Shown one piece after another: positions 17,834-26,606 of a DNA stretch of 58,717 nt. The position numbers were made by a program, and so were the translations under genes. This DNA is from Chitinophagaceae bacterium. Lineage in GTDB: Bacteria; Bacteroidota; Bacteroidia; Chitinophagales; Chitinophagaceae. The notes beneath the pieces are model-generated. The model did not search any database and had not been told where the DNA came from. It saw only the letters and a list, made by a program, of their open reading frames with translations. Every line of letters begins with the position of its first letter. The stretch's first letter is position 1. The stretch lies in NCBI GenBank assembly GCA_947450165.1, contig CANFUJ010000002.1:1-58717 (forward strand), written 5' to 3'.

Positions 17834-19015
17834 TTATGAATTTATGGATATTGAATTTAAAGATATCAAATGGTTGTCAATTCTATTAATTTGATTTTGA
17901 TAAGTATTTTCAGCAGCAAACGCAACCCTTTTTTTTTGCAATTCGATTGAATTGTATTTAGAGATATTGTCAATTACTTTTTTAAATAATGTTGGAAGTA
18001 GATTGTTGTTTAATCTTTCATTTACCATTTGTACCAACTCCGGAAAATTTTGATACGTACTCACGTTGTTTGAAATAATGATTTTACCTGTGCTCACAAA
18101 TTCAAGTATTTTATGATAGTTAGTCCCTTTGCTTTGATCTTTTTTTACATCATAACAAATTAAAAAAGCATCAACCTGCTGATAAGCATCGGCTAGTTGA
18201 GAAGGGTTAAGCAACCCATGTAAATGAACATTTTTATTAGATAAAAGTTTTTCAATAAAATCGTCTGTAGATTTATTTTCGGAATCTCTAAGATTATTTC
18301 TATTTTCAAAATCGCCCCAACAATCAAATTGAACAGTTGGATTATCGTTAATTATGTTTAATAGTATTTCCCTATCAATATCTTTCCTTCTTAAATTACC
18401 TGAGAAGCCAACCCGCAATTGTAAAACATCTTGTTGATTAAAGTAGTTTGAGGATTTAACGAATGAAGCTTCTACACCATGATTGATAAAATATGAAGGC
18501 AAATTATAGATTTCATACTTTGATAAAATTTCTTTAGTAACTGAAAAAATAACATCTGCTCCTTTTGCTGAAAATATTGCTTCCCTGTTCAATGGTTCAT
18601 CCACTGGATGAAATATTTTCAATGGTATTTTTGAAAAAAAAGCAAATGGAAAATAATTTCCTAAATCAAATGACCATACAATATCAATTTTGCGATTTAT
18701 CTTTTTTAAAATTCTTTTCGTTTGAATAAACATCAAAAAATGAAATAACTTTCTGAAATGAAATTTTAATTGAAATGGAAAAAACAATTGATGATCAATT
18801 ATATACAAATTTCCTATTCCTTCTAAAGATTTTACGTCTATTTTTTGACTTGAAGTTTTAATAATTGGCTGAGGACATAAATAATAAACAACATTTGTCT
18901 TTGCCAATTCTACAGCATAATGATTTTTACTGATGAATAAACTTCCCCAAGGTTGTGGGGAAATGAGTAATATCACCTTGTTTTTAAGAACAGTCAAATC
19001 TGAATTATGCTTCAT
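17834..19015 (-). CDS. Glycosyltransferase family 1/4, TuaH-like
   Basis: This 393-residue cytoplasmic GT-B-type protein has an N-terminal VILLISPQPWGSLFISKNHY and a middle block HPVDEPLNREAIFSAKGADV. Its C-terminal block (VGFSGNLRRKDID; NVHLHGLLNPSQLADAYQQV; DQSKGTNYHKILEFVSTGK) resembles the TuaH/GT4 donor-binding half. It overlaps the upstream aminotransferase by 11 nt, so the two are translationally coupled. The sugar donor is unknown. Confidence 0.8.
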   Translation of the reverse strand: MKHNSDLTVLKNKVILLISPQPWGSLFISKNHYAVELAKTNVVYYLCPQPIIKTSSQKIDVKSLEGIGNLYIIDHQLFFPFQLKFHFRKLFHFLMFIQTKRILKKINRKIDIVWSFDLGNYFPFAFFSKIPLKIFHPVDEPLNREAIFSAKGADVIFSVTKEILSKYEIYNLPSYFINHGVEASFVKSSNYFNQQDVLQLRVGFSGNLRRKDIDREILLNIINDNPTVQFDCWGDFENRNNLRDSENKSTDDFIEKLLSNKNVHLHGLLNPSQLADAYQQVDAFLICYDVKKDQSKGTNYHKILEFVSTGKIIISNNVSTYQNFPELVQMVNERLNNNLLPTLFKKVIDNISKYNSIELQKKRVAFAAENTYQNQINRIDNHLISLNSISINS

Positions 19016-20117
19016 TATTATAAAAACCCTTAATCGCTTTTGCTATATATTCAATATCATCTTCAGTTAATTCTGGATAAATGGGAAGAGATAATATTTC
19101 ATTTTGTAATTGGGTAGCAACTGGATATTCCTCTTTTCCAGATTTCAAATATTGATATGCAGGCAAATTGGGCAATGCAGTGGGATAATGAATAGCAACT
19201 TCTATATCTTTTGATTTTAACCAATCTGCAAGTTGATCTCTTTTTTTTGCACGCACAACAAACAAATGGTATGAATGGACGGTGTTTTCTCTTTGCTTTG
19301 GTAAGATTAAGGAATTTATTTCTGAAAGATGCTTTCTATATAATTCAGCTTTTTCAATTCTCTTTGCCGTCCAATCTAAGATGTAAGGAATTTTAGCATT
19401 TAATATTGCCGCTTGTAACCCATCTAGTCTGCTGTTAATCCCTTCAATAATATGATGATGTTTTTTTAATGCGCCATGATTGGCATACATTCTACATTTT
19501 TCAGCAAGTTCATAATCGTTTGTAATGATACAACCCGCATCACCATAGGCCCCTAAATTTTTCCCAGGGTAAAAACTAAAAGAAGCTGCGATACCAAACA
19601 AACCTGCTTTTTTGCCATTAAATGTAGAAAAATGAGATTGGGCACAATCTTCAATTAAATGAATCCCTCTTTCATCACATATTTTTTTGATAGCATCAAT
19701 TGCACACATCTGACCTTGCAAATGAACCGCAATTACAGCTTTTGTTTTGCTTGTAATTTTACTAAGTAATAATGTTTCATCCATACTATAGTATTCGGGA
19801 TGAACATCTAAAAAAACAGGCCTAGCTCCCGTTTGTGAAATTGTTTCTGAACTAGATATCCAACTATTTGCTGCCGTTATCACTTCATCGCCAACACCTA
19901 TTCCCAACATTTTCATGATTATATTAAGCGAATCAGTACCATTTGCACAACTAATTACATGTTTCACACCATAGATTTCAGCGAATTTTCTTTCAAATTC
20001 CTTTACATGTTTTCCTCCAATGAATGATGATTCTTCTATGACAGTTGAAATAGCGAAATCAATATCTTCTTTTATGCTTTTATATTGTTGTTTTAGATTA
20101 ACAAAAGAAATTTTCAC
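19005..20117 (-). CDS. DegT/DnrJ/EryC1/StrS aminotransferase, WbpE/WecE-like, GTG start
   Basis: This PLP-dependent nucleotide-sugar aminotransferase has 370 residues. The opening FVNLKQQYKSIKEDID, the cofactor loop ISCANGTDSL, the Asp/His region LIEDCAQSHFSTF and the Schiff-base Lys in FSFYPGKNLGAYGDAG are all present. The wording is close to WbpE/WlbC-type enzymes that transaminate the 3-keto uronic acid made by WlbA/WbpB, and those partner genes are nearby (22652-24128). I therefore infer 3-amination of UDP-2-acetamido-3-keto-glucuronate, but other keto sugars are possible. The start codon is GTG. A 139-nt AT-rich gap separates it from the upstream SGNH-like gene. Confidence 0.88.
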   Translation of the reverse strand: MKISFVNLKQQYKSIKEDIDFAISTVIEESSFIGGKHVKEFERKFAEIYGVKHVISCANGTDSLNIIMKMLGIGVGDEVITAANSWISSSETISQTGARPVFLDVHPEYYSMDETLLLSKITSKTKAVIAVHLQGQMCAIDAIKKICDERGIHLIEDCAQSHFSTFNGKKAGLFGIAASFSFYPGKNLGAYGDAGCIITNDYELAEKCRMYANHGALKKHHHIIEGINSRLDGLQAAILNAKIPYILDWTAKRIEKAELYRKHLSEINSLILPKQRENTVHSYHLFVVRAKKRDQLADWLKSKDIEVAIHYPTALPNLPAYQYLKSGKEEYPVATQLQNEILSLPIYPELTEDDIEYIAKAIKGFYNNEA

Positions 20118-20256
20118 AGATGTTGTTTTTATTTTTAAAAATTATTAAAAATCCCAAGTCAAAACCTTAATCATAATAACTTTTTTAGTAAAAAAGTCCA
20201 AGATATTTTCATAAATAAAAAAAAGAATCATGGTTTTTTTTTACGGAATTTAAAAA

Positions 20257-21210
20257 TTACTTAATGCAACGAATGCTATCAGCAAGTATATTTGAGATGA
20301 TTGAAGCTCCCTTTCTATTTAAATGATTTGAATTATAAAAATATTCTTTTTGATTACATAACTCTAAAGTTGTAAAATCTAAAAACTTAACGTTATTATT
20401 TTTTGCAAGATTATATAATGCTTTTCTCACTGGTTCTAAATTTGTATACTTTTTTGAAACCATTGTAAACACTGGCATTAGTACAATGACCGTTTTTTTA
20501 TTTTTTTTCTTTGTTTTCTTTAAAATTGAATCATACTTATTAACTATTTGAGAATCGATAATTATATCAAAGTATTTGGATTCTTTTATTTTTAAGTCCT
20601 CATCTACCTCCCAATTCCTATCAACTGGTCTTTGTCCGAAATTACTGTCAATTAATTCATTACCTGAAAAGTAGCGTTTATAACCATCAAAAGCATTCAT
20701 AAAATAAGTTTGATCTGTTGTAATATATTTATACAACGGAAGATATCTACATTTCCATGCTAAATCCGGTTGAATATATAAAAGTGAATTATAAACATTA
20801 TCATTATTGATGTTTGCCAAATATCTTTGAATCTCTGTAATTTCATTTTTAGGACTCAATGAAAAATATGCTTCAGCCAACACTATAATTTCAGTTTTCT
20901 CATTTTTATTCAAAAATTCTTTAATTAGTCCTTCGTATTGAATAAAGGGAGTGCCGTCAATTGAAAAGTTATATACGTTTTTTTTCAATTCCCTACTTAA
21001 TATCATTGGACTAATTCCTACCTCACCTACTGATGAACCAAAAATAGCAATTTGTGGTTCATTTTTTTGAGAACAAATTTTATTAACTTTTCCAGTCCAG
21101 CTTATCTCCGACCTTTTTACACCTTTTTCAATAATAAAATCCAAAAGCAGTCCAATAACAATCAGAACTATTAAAAAAAATATTAGCTGCCTAATTGACT
21201 TTTTTCTCAT
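20257..21210 (-). CDS. Membrane-anchored SGNH-like O-acetyl transfer partner of MBOAT
   Basis: This has 317 residues, with one N-terminal membrane segment (LIFFLIVLIVIGLLLDFI) and the rest probably periplasmic. It has an SGNH-hydrolase-like pattern: IFGSSVGEVGISP holding the candidate catalytic Ser near residue 60, and NSNHLNRKGA near the end holding the His. The usual Asp three residues before that His reads Asn here, so the catalytic set looks altered. It lies immediately after the MBOAT gene with no spacer; MBOAT plus SGNH pairs (PatA/PatB, AlgI/AlgJ/AlgX types) O-acetylate exported polysaccharides. I infer the same role. Similarity is weak outside the motifs. Confidence 0.65.
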   Translation of the reverse strand: MRKKSIRQLIFFLIVLIVIGLLLDFIIEKGVKRSEISWTGKVNKICSQKNEPQIAIFGSSVGEVGISPMILSRELKKNVYNFSIDGTPFIQYEGLIKEFLNKNEKTEIIVLAEAYFSLSPKNEITEIQRYLANINNDNVYNSLLYIQPDLAWKCRYLPLYKYITTDQTYFMNAFDGYKRYFSGNELIDSNFGQRPVDRNWEVDEDLKIKESKYFDIIIDSQIVNKYDSILKKTKKKNKKTVIVLMPVFTMVSKKYTNLEPVRKALYNLAKNNNVKFLDFTTLELCNQKEYFYNSNHLNRKGASIISNILADSIRCIK

Positions 21211-22647
21211 TTAAAATTGAAAATAAATAAATTGACCAGTTTTGTAAACACCGAAAAATATTAAACTGAAAATCATGAAGTAGTAAATAATCCATCTAAT
21301 ATAAAAAGGCAAAGAATAAAAATAATCTTTTTTATTCTTCATAATTTCCAAAATAAAGAATAGAGGAATTATTAAAAGAGTAAGCAGAAATCTCCATAAA
21401 GGCAACCCTAAATAAGTGTCTGGCAAACCATGCAAATCTGCTTTATTTAATAAAAAATAATCTTGATTAAAATTAAAAATCGATAAAAATAAATGTTTAG
21501 CCTCCGTAATATTATTAGCTCTAAAAAAAATCCAAGTCAAACAAACCAATGAAAATGTAAATAAAATATTTAAATATTTGTTGATTTTTATTTGGTATTT
21601 ACTATTTAATATTAGAGATCCAATTAAAAAGAATCCATGTAATGCCCCCCATATAATGAAAGTAATATTCGCACCATGCCATATTCCGCTAATTATAAAA
21701 ACAATTAACAAATTTAAATATAATCTTATCGGCCTTACTCTATTTCCACCTAAAGGAATATATATATAATCTTTAAACCAAGTTGATAAAGAAATATGCC
21801 ATCTAGACCAGAATTCAGAAATACTTTTGCTGAAATAGGGCTGATTAAAGTTTACCATTAAATTAAATCCCATACATCGAGCTGTTCCTATTGCGATATC
21901 AGAATATCCGCTAAAATCACAATAAATCTGAATTGAGAAAAAGACAGTTGCAATGATTACAACTAATCCACTCCAATTTTCAAAAGGATGATTATAAATA
22001 CTATCTACTGCGATTGCTAATCTATCTGCAATTACAACTTTTTTAAAAAGTCCCCAAAGTATTAATTTAAGTCCAGATTTAAATCTATTGATTTCGAATT
22101 TCTTTTCCTCGTGAAATTGATGTAATATATTTTGCGGACGTTCTATTGGCCCTGCTACTAATTGAGGATAAAACATAACGTATAGCGCATAGATACCAAA
22201 ATGTTTTTCAGCCTTTTGGTTTCCACGATAGACTTCAATTGTATAACTCATTGCTTGAAATGTATGGAAAGACAACCCAATTGGAAGTATAATATTAAGC
22301 ATTGGAATTTTGCCCTTTGTGTGCAATGTGTCCATTACTATGTTAAAATTATCAGCCAAGAAATTATAATATTTGAATACGACTAAAATCCCCACGTTTA
22401 CAAAAATGCTTAATAACAACAAACGTTTTCTATGTTTCTTATTTACTGTTTTTTCAATCCAAATCCCTGCAAAATAATCTATAACAATTGTCAGTATTAA
22501 AATGAGAATATAAATAGGCTTGAAAAACATGTAGAAAAAACAACTTGCCAATAGCAATAATAGCCACCTGAATTTATGTGGCAGTAAAAAAAATAGTATT
22601 GTAACTATTGGAAAAAATAAAGCAAACTCTAATGAATTAAATAACAT
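21211..22647 (-). CDS. MBOAT-family O-acyltransferase (AlgI/DltB/PatA-like)
   Basis: This is a polytopic inner-membrane acyltransferase of 478 residues, the usual size. MBOAT signatures are present: QLVAGPIERPQNILHQF, CDFSGYSDIAIGTARCMGF, FWSRWHISLSTWFKDYIYIP and the catalytic His region GIWHGANITFIIWG. Such proteins pass acetyl groups from the cytoplasm across the membrane for O-acetylation of polysaccharide or cell-wall polymers. The gene is directly followed by the SGNH-like partner and preceded (4 nt) by the WbpD-like acetyltransferase, so it is embedded in the glycan operon. Confidence 0.93.
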   Translation of the reverse strand: MLFNSLEFALFFPIVTILFFLLPHKFRWLLLLLASCFFYMFFKPIYILILILTIVIDYFAGIWIEKTVNKKHRKRLLLLSIFVNVGILVVFKYYNFLADNFNIVMDTLHTKGKIPMLNIILPIGLSFHTFQAMSYTIEVYRGNQKAEKHFGIYALYVMFYPQLVAGPIERPQNILHQFHEEKKFEINRFKSGLKLILWGLFKKVVIADRLAIAVDSIYNHPFENWSGLVVIIATVFFSIQIYCDFSGYSDIAIGTARCMGFNLMVNFNQPYFSKSISEFWSRWHISLSTWFKDYIYIPLGGNRVRPIRLYLNLLIVFIISGIWHGANITFIIWGALHGFFLIGSLILNSKYQIKINKYLNILFTFSLVCLTWIFFRANNITEAKHLFLSIFNFNQDYFLLNKADLHGLPDTYLGLPLWRFLLTLLIIPLFFILEIMKNKKDYFYSLPFYIRWIIYYFMIFSLIFFGVYKTGQFIYFQF

Positions 22648-22651
22648 TCAT

Positions 22652-23122
22652 TTATTTGTTTAATGGTTTTATAAACTTTGCCGGATTTCCAACATACACA
22701 CCTGGCTCCGTAATATTCTTTGTAACTACCGCTCCGGCACCGATCACGCATCCATCGCAAATCTGAACAGGTAGAATGGTCGCATTTGAACCTATTGAAA
22801 CATTATTTCCAATCTTTGTAGATTTCCATTTTGTTTTATCTCCCCTAGCTGGCCCTCCATCTTCAAACAGATCATTGATAAACATTACACCATGTCCAAC
22901 AAAACAATCGTCACCAATAGTTACTAATTCACAAATAAAACTATGAGATTGAACTTTAGTGCGTGCCCCAATTAAAACATCTTTTTGTATTTCTACAAAC
23001 GGACCAACAAAACAATCATCTCCAATTGAGCAACCATAAATATTTACTGGCTCAACTATTTTTACATTAGAGCCGAAGGCAACTTCTTTAATTTGACTAC
23101 TATATAAAATGGGGTTATTCAT
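22652..23122 (-). CDS. WbpD/WlbB-like UDP-amino-sugar N-acetyltransferase (left-handed beta-helix)
   Basis: This left-handed beta-helix acetyltransferase has 156 residues, counted from the ATG of MNNPILYSSQ. The ORF-track start is an upstream TTG in the previous gene. Hexapeptide repeats are clear (VNIYGCSIGDDCFVGPFVEI, IGDDCFVGHG, IGNNVSIGSNATILP, IGAGAVVTKNI). The block VMFINDLFEDGGPARGD resembles WbpD/WlbB, which N-acetylates UDP-2-acetamido-3-amino-glucuronate. It overlaps the WlbA-like dehydrogenase by 8 nt, the arrangement expected for that pathway. It could be another sugar acetyltransferase, but context favours WbpD. Confidence 0.87.
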   Translation of the reverse strand: MNNPILYSSQIKEVAFGSNVKIVEPVNIYGCSIGDDCFVGPFVEIQKDVLIGARTKVQSHSFICELVTIGDDCFVGHGVMFINDLFEDGGPARGDKTKWKSTKIGNNVSIGSNATILPVQICDGCVIGAGAVVTKNITEPGVYVGNPAKFIKPLNK

Positions 23123-24128
23123 GATTATTCTTTTTCGCAGACTGATAAATTTTCTCAATAATTTCTACTGTCTTCATCGCTTCAAATGCACTGGTGTTAA
23201 TGGCTGCCTGATTACACAATACATCAACAACATTTTGATATACTTTATCATGATTACTCATCGAACCAACATAATTTCCGTAATGATTGGGTTTATTCCC
23301 TTCTGGTAAATTGGTTATGCTATAATTTTCAATGTTTTGATATTCAAGTTCATTTAAATACTGTCCACCAATTTTAACGGTACCTTTTTCGCCAAAGATG
23401 GTAAGCGATCCTTCCATATTTTTTTCATAACTATTTACTGTGTAATTAATCGTGCCTAAAACACCATTGTTGAATTTTAAAATAACAACACCTGTATCTT
23501 CAAAATCAATTATGCCTTTATGCATATAATTTGAAGTGTATGATAACACCTCGTCTACATCCCCTATCATCCAATACAGTAAATCTACAAAATGACTAAA
23601 CTGGGTATATAAAGTACCTCCATCTAAATCAGCAGTTCCTTTCCATGAATTTTCATAATATTCATGGTTACGATTCCAGAAACAACTCAATTGAACACTT
23701 AAAATATTTCCCAATCGACCTTCATCAATAATTTTTTTAACGGCAGCTACAGGTGGATTAAACCTATTTTGTTTGATGGCAAATAATCTACGATTGGCTT
23801 TTTCTGCCGCTTGAATCATTTTACCACAATCTGTAGTGCTTATTGCCATTGGCTTTTCACAAAGCACATGAAATCCTGCATTTAAAGATAAAATACTGTG
23901 TATAGCATGTAATCCATTGGGAGAGCAAATCGATACTACGTCAATTTCTTTTTCAGCAGACAACAATTCTGAGATTTCATAATATGCTTTTGCGCCATAT
24001 TGATTGGCCAATACATCTGCTTTTTCTGATACGATATCACACACGGCAATTAACGCACCAAATTTAGCAATATGTTCAGCATGACGTTGTGCAATTCTAC
24101 CACAACCTATGATTGCAAATTTTATCAT
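23115..24128 (-). CDS. WlbA/WbpB-like UDP-N-acetyl-glucosaminuronate 3-dehydrogenase (Gfo/Idh/MocA)
   Basis: This NAD(P)-dependent oxidoreductase has 337 residues. The Rossmann motif IIGCGRIAQRHAEHI is at the N-terminus, then VSICSPNGLHA and the family hallmark CEKPMAI. The segment SCFWNRNHEYYENSWKGTADLDGG is typical of WlbA/WbpB, which oxidises C3 of UDP-GlcNAcA before transamination. Neighbours supply the next steps: acetyltransferase just downstream, WbpE-like aminotransferase at 19005. Its ATG overlaps the WbpG-like stop (ATGA). The UDP-GlcNAc 6-dehydrogenase (WbpA) needed before it is not in this window. Confidence 0.9.
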   Translation of the reverse strand: MIKFAIIGCGRIAQRHAEHIAKFGALIAVCDIVSEKADVLANQYGAKAYYEISELLSAEKEIDVVSICSPNGLHAIHSILSLNAGFHVLCEKPMAISTTDCGKMIQAAEKANRRLFAIKQNRFNPPVAAVKKIIDEGRLGNILSVQLSCFWNRNHEYYENSWKGTADLDGGTLYTQFSHFVDLLYWMIGDVDEVLSYTSNYMHKGIIDFEDTGVVILKFNNGVLGTINYTVNSYEKNMEGSLTIFGEKGTVKIGGQYLNELEYQNIENYSITNLPEGNKPNHYGNYVGSMSNHDKVYQNVVDVLCNQAAINTSAFEAMKTVEIIEKIYQSAKKNNHE

Positions 24129-25243
24129 TTCTTAAAAATCGTTTTTATTTTTTTTAGCCATTTAACTTCATCGAAAATACTCAAACTCATGTCGTATTGA
24201 TAATGAGAAACCTGAGGTGCATTTATGTATGCCTGAAATTCTTCGTTTGTAAATCCTAATTTTTTCAATACAAATTCATAATCTACCCGAAGTAAATCTT
24301 CAGGATAAATGGGCTGTTTCAATGCTTCTAAAGCCTCTTCTTTCGTCATTTGTCCAGAAAAAATTAGATTTGAAAGATGTGCTTTTCGCTTATCTACTTT
24401 AAATTTTTGAGGAAGAATATACCCTTGATAAAACCTAGTAAATACTGATTCGTAATGCTTTCCTCCATAATCGCGCCACTCGAGTTCTTTTATAATTCTT
24501 TTTTTTGCATCAGATTTTATGTATTCTACATAGTTAAGCAAAGGCCATGAAACAAATGGTTTTGTCCTAGCTACAACTCTCCTTCTGATTGGCCCAATCA
24601 ATGGATAAGATTTTAATTTTAGTTTACCAAACTTTTCATGAATGTCTCTTAAATTAGGATGACTTTTACAAAACCATGATTTTGGTAAAGTAATTTCTGT
24701 AGCAACGTTTCTGCCATCTATAATGTGTTTGATGTTTTTTTCTTTGCAAATCATATCCAACGCAGAAAAAATAGCAATATCCGTAACCGCTTCGATATCT
24801 ATTACATTGGCTTTGAAATAAGAAAGTTGCACATCTTTAAATTCAGTCCAATCGATAACATAGGTGTATAAATCAAACCCACATTTGGAAACTATATTTT
24901 CAATATTTTTTACAGCAAGTTCCGAGTTCCAGCCATTGTCAAAATGAACACATAATACCCTTAAACCAGCTTCCTTCGCGAGTAGGGCAAGATAAGTACT
25001 GTCCACTCCACCACTGACACCTAGTATGCAATCGTAATCTTTTCCTTTTCCATCTAGTTTGATTTTGGAAATAATTTCATTGTATTTATAAACACGCTCT
25101 TCGCCAAAAAAAACTTGATTTTTTTCCGCTTCCTTGTACTCATAATAGTAATTGCAAATTCCGTTTTCATCAAATCGGATATCAGGATCTGCGATATTAT
25201 CCATTACAGATAAACTACATTGTCTGTATGTAAAATCAGTCAA
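24125..25243 (-). CDS. WbpG/PseA-like N-acetyl sugar amidotransferase, TTG start
   Basis: This ATP-dependent (PP-loop) amidotransferase has 372 residues and GVSGGVDSTYLALLAKEAG as its ATP-PPi motif. Homologues turn an N-acetyl group of a UDP-sugar into acetamidino, using ammonia from a HisH/HisF-type pair, which lies directly upstream here. Family members usually carry two CxxC pairs near the N-terminus; here they read CSLS and CNYY, so the zinc ribbon is lost. I keep the TTG start at 25243, since the conserved YRQC...VMDNIADPDIRFDE block needs it and it forms TTGA with the HisF stop. The substrate is probably the 2,3-diacetamido uronic acid made by neighbouring genes. Confidence 0.88.
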   Translation of the reverse strand: MTDFTYRQCSLSVMDNIADPDIRFDENGICNYYYEYKEAEKNQVFFGEERVYKYNEIISKIKLDGKGKDYDCILGVSGGVDSTYLALLAKEAGLRVLCVHFDNGWNSELAVKNIENIVSKCGFDLYTYVIDWTEFKDVQLSYFKANVIDIEAVTDIAIFSALDMICKEKNIKHIIDGRNVATEITLPKSWFCKSHPNLRDIHEKFGKLKLKSYPLIGPIRRRVVARTKPFVSWPLLNYVEYIKSDAKKRIIKELEWRDYGGKHYESVFTRFYQGYILPQKFKVDKRKAHLSNLIFSGQMTKEEALEALKQPIYPEDLLRVDYEFVLKKLGFTNEEFQAYINAPQVSHYQYDMSLSIFDEVKWLKKIKTIFKK

Positions 25244-26001
25244 TTGTATAAATTTTTAAACTCAATAGAAGATGGATAGCTTATCAATACTGCATTATGT
25301 GGTCTTTTATAAATAAACATACTTCCAGCTGCCATACCCGATGCGCCAAGTTTGATTGCTTTTTTAAAATCATCCATTGAGGATGCACCACCAGAAACCA
25401 CCACAGGTACTTTTATTTTTTTGCTTATGATTGAAAGTAATTCTTCATCATAACCGCTATACGTTCCTTCTTTGTCGATGTTGTTTAATATGATTTCACC
25501 CGCACCCGCTTCTTGTAATTTCAACGCCCAATCAATGGGATTATAAACAGATTTAACAGTGCCACTTTTGAAATATACTTTATGCTTCCAGAAAATACTT
25601 TTCTTATAATCAATGTTAGCCACAACACTTGAGCTGCCATATATCGAACTAATTTGAGAAACCAATTCTAGATTATATTGCAGCGATGTATTTAAAATGA
25701 TTTTTTCTATGCCCAAATCAAATATTCGTTTTGCTTGATCAACTGTTTTTATTCCACCGCCATAACCTATGGGCATAAATGCTTCACTTACAATTTCAAG
25801 AATTAGCTTGTAATCAGGTTCTGTTTGATTAATGCTGCAATTGATATCCAGCAACAACAATTCGTCAACTTCTTTCTCATTAAAAATCTTAACTGCGTTT
25901 ATTGGATCACCAACATATTTAGGTTGTTTGAACTTATATGTTTTTACCAACCCTCCATTTTGCAACAATAATACAGGAATTACTCTTGGTCGAAGGCCCA
26001 T
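25240..26001 (-). CDS. hisF: HisF-like cyclase-subunit paralogue of the amidination system
   Basis: This (beta/alpha)8-barrel of the HisA/HisF family has 253 residues. It opens RPRVIPVLLLQNGGLVKTYK; true HisF has a catalytic Asp in 'IPCLDV' at this place (Asp11), here replaced by Leu, while the second acid (VANIDYKK) remains. This pattern is typical of HisF paralogues that channel ammonia to WbpG/PseA-type sugar amidotransferases instead of making histidine. No other his genes are near. It shares one base with the HisH stop (TGATG) and overlaps the WbpG-like start downstream. Confidence 0.9.
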   Translation of the reverse strand: MGLRPRVIPVLLLQNGGLVKTYKFKQPKYVGDPINAVKIFNEKEVDELLLLDINCSINQTEPDYKLILEIVSEAFMPIGYGGGIKTVDQAKRIFDLGIEKIILNTSLQYNLELVSQISSIYGSSSVVANIDYKKSIFWKHKVYFKSGTVKSVYNPIDWALKLQEAGAGEIILNNIDKEGTYSGYDEELLSIISKKIKVPVVVSGGASSMDDFKKAIKLGASGMAAGSMFIYKRPHNAVLISYPSSIEFKNLYN

Positions 26002-26606
26002 CAGATTTTATTGAAATTTCTTAAAAATTCCATTCCATATTTATGGCTTTTTTCGGGGTGAAACTGAACACCATAAATATTTTCATGTTGGAAAGCGGCA
26101 ACAAATTCATACCCATAAGTTGATGTTCCTAAAACGTCAGATTTTTGATTGCATTGAACATGATAAGAATGAACAAAATAATAACGTGGATCTGCACTGA
26201 TGTCTTCATTTAGTAGAGCATCTTTTTTATAGCTCACCTCATTCCAACCCATGTGTGGCACTTTCAGCGTATCACTTATTTGAAACTTTTGTGTTGATGC
26301 ATCTATCCATCCCAAACCATTGCAATTGCCTTCCTCACTATGTTTGGTCATTAATTGCATACCCAAACAAATCCCTAAAATTGTTTTTTTCTTTATTAAA
26401 ACTTCTTCGTTTAATATATCCACCAAATTAGCTTGAATCAAATTTTCCATTCCTGTTTTAAAATGACCTACACCAGGAAGAATAAGTTTATCCGCATTTT
26501 TTATATCATTTAAAGAAGCACTTATTTTAGCATCTACTCCTAAATATTTGAACATATTTTGAACAGAAAGTAGATTCCCTATTTTATAGTCAATAATTAA
26601 AACCAT
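26001..26606 (-). CDS. hisH: HisH-like glutamine amidotransferase subunit of the amidination system
   Basis: This class-I glutaminase has 201 residues. The nucleophile is in ILGICLGMQLM and the His/Glu pair in GVQFHPEKSHKYG; it opens MVLIIDYKIGNLLSV. It should supply ammonia through the adjacent HisF paralogue to the WbpG-like enzyme. I use the ATG at 26606, which shares one base with the upstream stop (TGATG), not the ORF-track TTG one codon earlier. A role in histidine synthesis is unlikely given the neighbours. Confidence 0.92.
   Translation of the reverse strand: MVLIIDYKIGNLLSVQNMFKYLGVDAKISASLNDIKNADKLILPGVGHFKTGMENLIQANLVDILNEEVLIKKKTILGICLGMQLMTKHSEEGNCNGLGWIDASTQKFQISDTLKVPHMGWNEVSYKKDALLNEDISADPRYYFVHSYHVQCNQKSDVLGTSTYGYEFVAAFQHENIYGVQFHPEKSHKYGMEFLRNFNKI

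Noticed and set aside
25240-26606. HisH/HisF as part of histidine biosynthesis.
   Set aside because: There are no other his genes nearby, HisF lacks the first catalytic Asp, and the pair is coupled to a WbpG-like amidotransferase.
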